Below are positions 6,860-7,104 of a stretch of 7,104 nucleotides of DNA, piece by piece; the stretch's first letter is position 1; every line of letters starts with the position of its first letter. Below the pieces are notes generated by a model, which worked only from the letters and a program-made list of their open reading frames with translations, was not told the DNA's origin and did no database searches. Source of the DNA: UBA7398 sp963978235. GTDB lineage: Bacteria; Actinomycetota; Actinomycetes; Nanopelagicales; Nanopelagicaceae. The stretch covers positions 1 to 7,104 of the forward strand of contig CAXBQM010000061.1 of the NCBI GenBank assembly GCA_963978235.1, in the 5' to 3' direction. The position numbers and the translations under genes are program-made.

Positions 6860-7104
6860 CCAAGAATCTCTGCGTTATCACCTGGAATAGGTGAGTAATT
6901 ATCGTTGGCAGGAAGTAGCCAGACATGGCCATCTTTCTTGGAGAATGTTTTTACTGTTGCTTCGCCATCAATCATTGCGGCAACAATCTCGCCCTTTTCA
7001 CAATTCTTCTGGGAACGGATAACGACGTAATCGCCATCGCAGATTGCGACATCAATCATTGAGTCACCAACTACTTTGAGCATGAAGAGTTCGCCTTCAC
7101 CAAC
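6826..7104 (-). CDS. lexA: LexA repressor, C-terminal protease domain (5' end outside window)
   Basis: The frame enters from the right edge on the - strand and ends at the TAA complementary to 6826-6828, giving 92 residues of the C-terminal S24 peptidase domain. LexA represses SOS genes and cleaves itself when RecA filaments form. The segment begins VGEGELFMLKVVGDSM, with the catalytic serine in GDSM at 7060-7062. The catalytic lysine is in EATVKTF at 6949-6951. WLLPANDNYSPI and the final GKVTAVLRSVR are also typical. The helix-turn-helix domain and the Ala-Gly cleavage site lie outside the window, so neither they nor the promoter can be checked. An internal ATG at 7083 is not the start. It converges on hflX with 3 bp between stop codons; a lexA gene near hflX in the opposite direction is common in actinobacteria. 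Its expected target is the box at 469-484. Confidence 0.97.
   Translation of the reverse strand, partial: VGEGELFMLKVVGDSMIDVAICDGDYVVIRSQKNCEKGEIVAAMIDGEATVKTFSKKDGHVWLLPANDNYSPIPGDNAEILGKVTAVLRSVR

Noticed and set aside
1..7104. Mobile element, CRISPR array, toxin-antitoxin pair or defence system
   Set aside because: I saw no transposase, direct repeat array, att-like duplication or defence domain; every sizeable frame is explained by conserved housekeeping genes.

Overview
The window looks like a housekeeping chromosomal segment from an actinobacterium. The gene order is DUF3046, recA, recX, miaB, miaA, dapF and hflX on the + strand, with lexA converging from the other side. This order, the DUF3046 gene just before recA and the LexA-box type (TCGAAC-N4-GTTCG) are typical of Actinomycetota. 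Base composition is intermediate (near half G+C by eye, not computed). Genes are packed with gaps of 0-24 bp or short overlaps. Together these suggest a small-genome, lower-GC lineage, for example freshwater Nanopelagicales (acI) or small Microbacteriaceae such as Rhodoluna types. That placement is inference, not proven by the sequence.

Layout: positions 1-259 hold the 3' end of a gene that begins before the window, probably a TetR-like regulator. A 62-residue DUF3046 protein follows (272-460). Next comes the only sizeable non-coding stretch (461-612), which carries a near-perfect LexA operator nine bases after the DUF3046 stop and a leader able to form small hairpins. From 613 to 6822 six genes run without a visible terminator: recA (GTG start), recX (overlaps recA by 14 bp), miaB, miaA, dapF and hflX (TTG start, overlaps dapF by 8 bp). 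The C-terminal part of lexA lies on the - strand from the right edge to 6826, leaving only 3 bp between the two converging stops.

Together the genes cover the SOS circuit (RecA activates LexA self-cleavage, RecX tempers RecA, LexA represses recA through the box at 469-484), two successive steps of A37 tRNA modification (MiaA then MiaB), the last step to meso-diaminopimelate (DapF), and a ribosome-associated GTPase (HflX). All catalytic motifs that can be checked are intact, and I see no pseudogene, mobile element, CRISPR array or RNA gene. I found no new biological system. The points most worth a second look are the recA leader, possible SOS read-through into the downstream genes, and the hflX/lexA junction.
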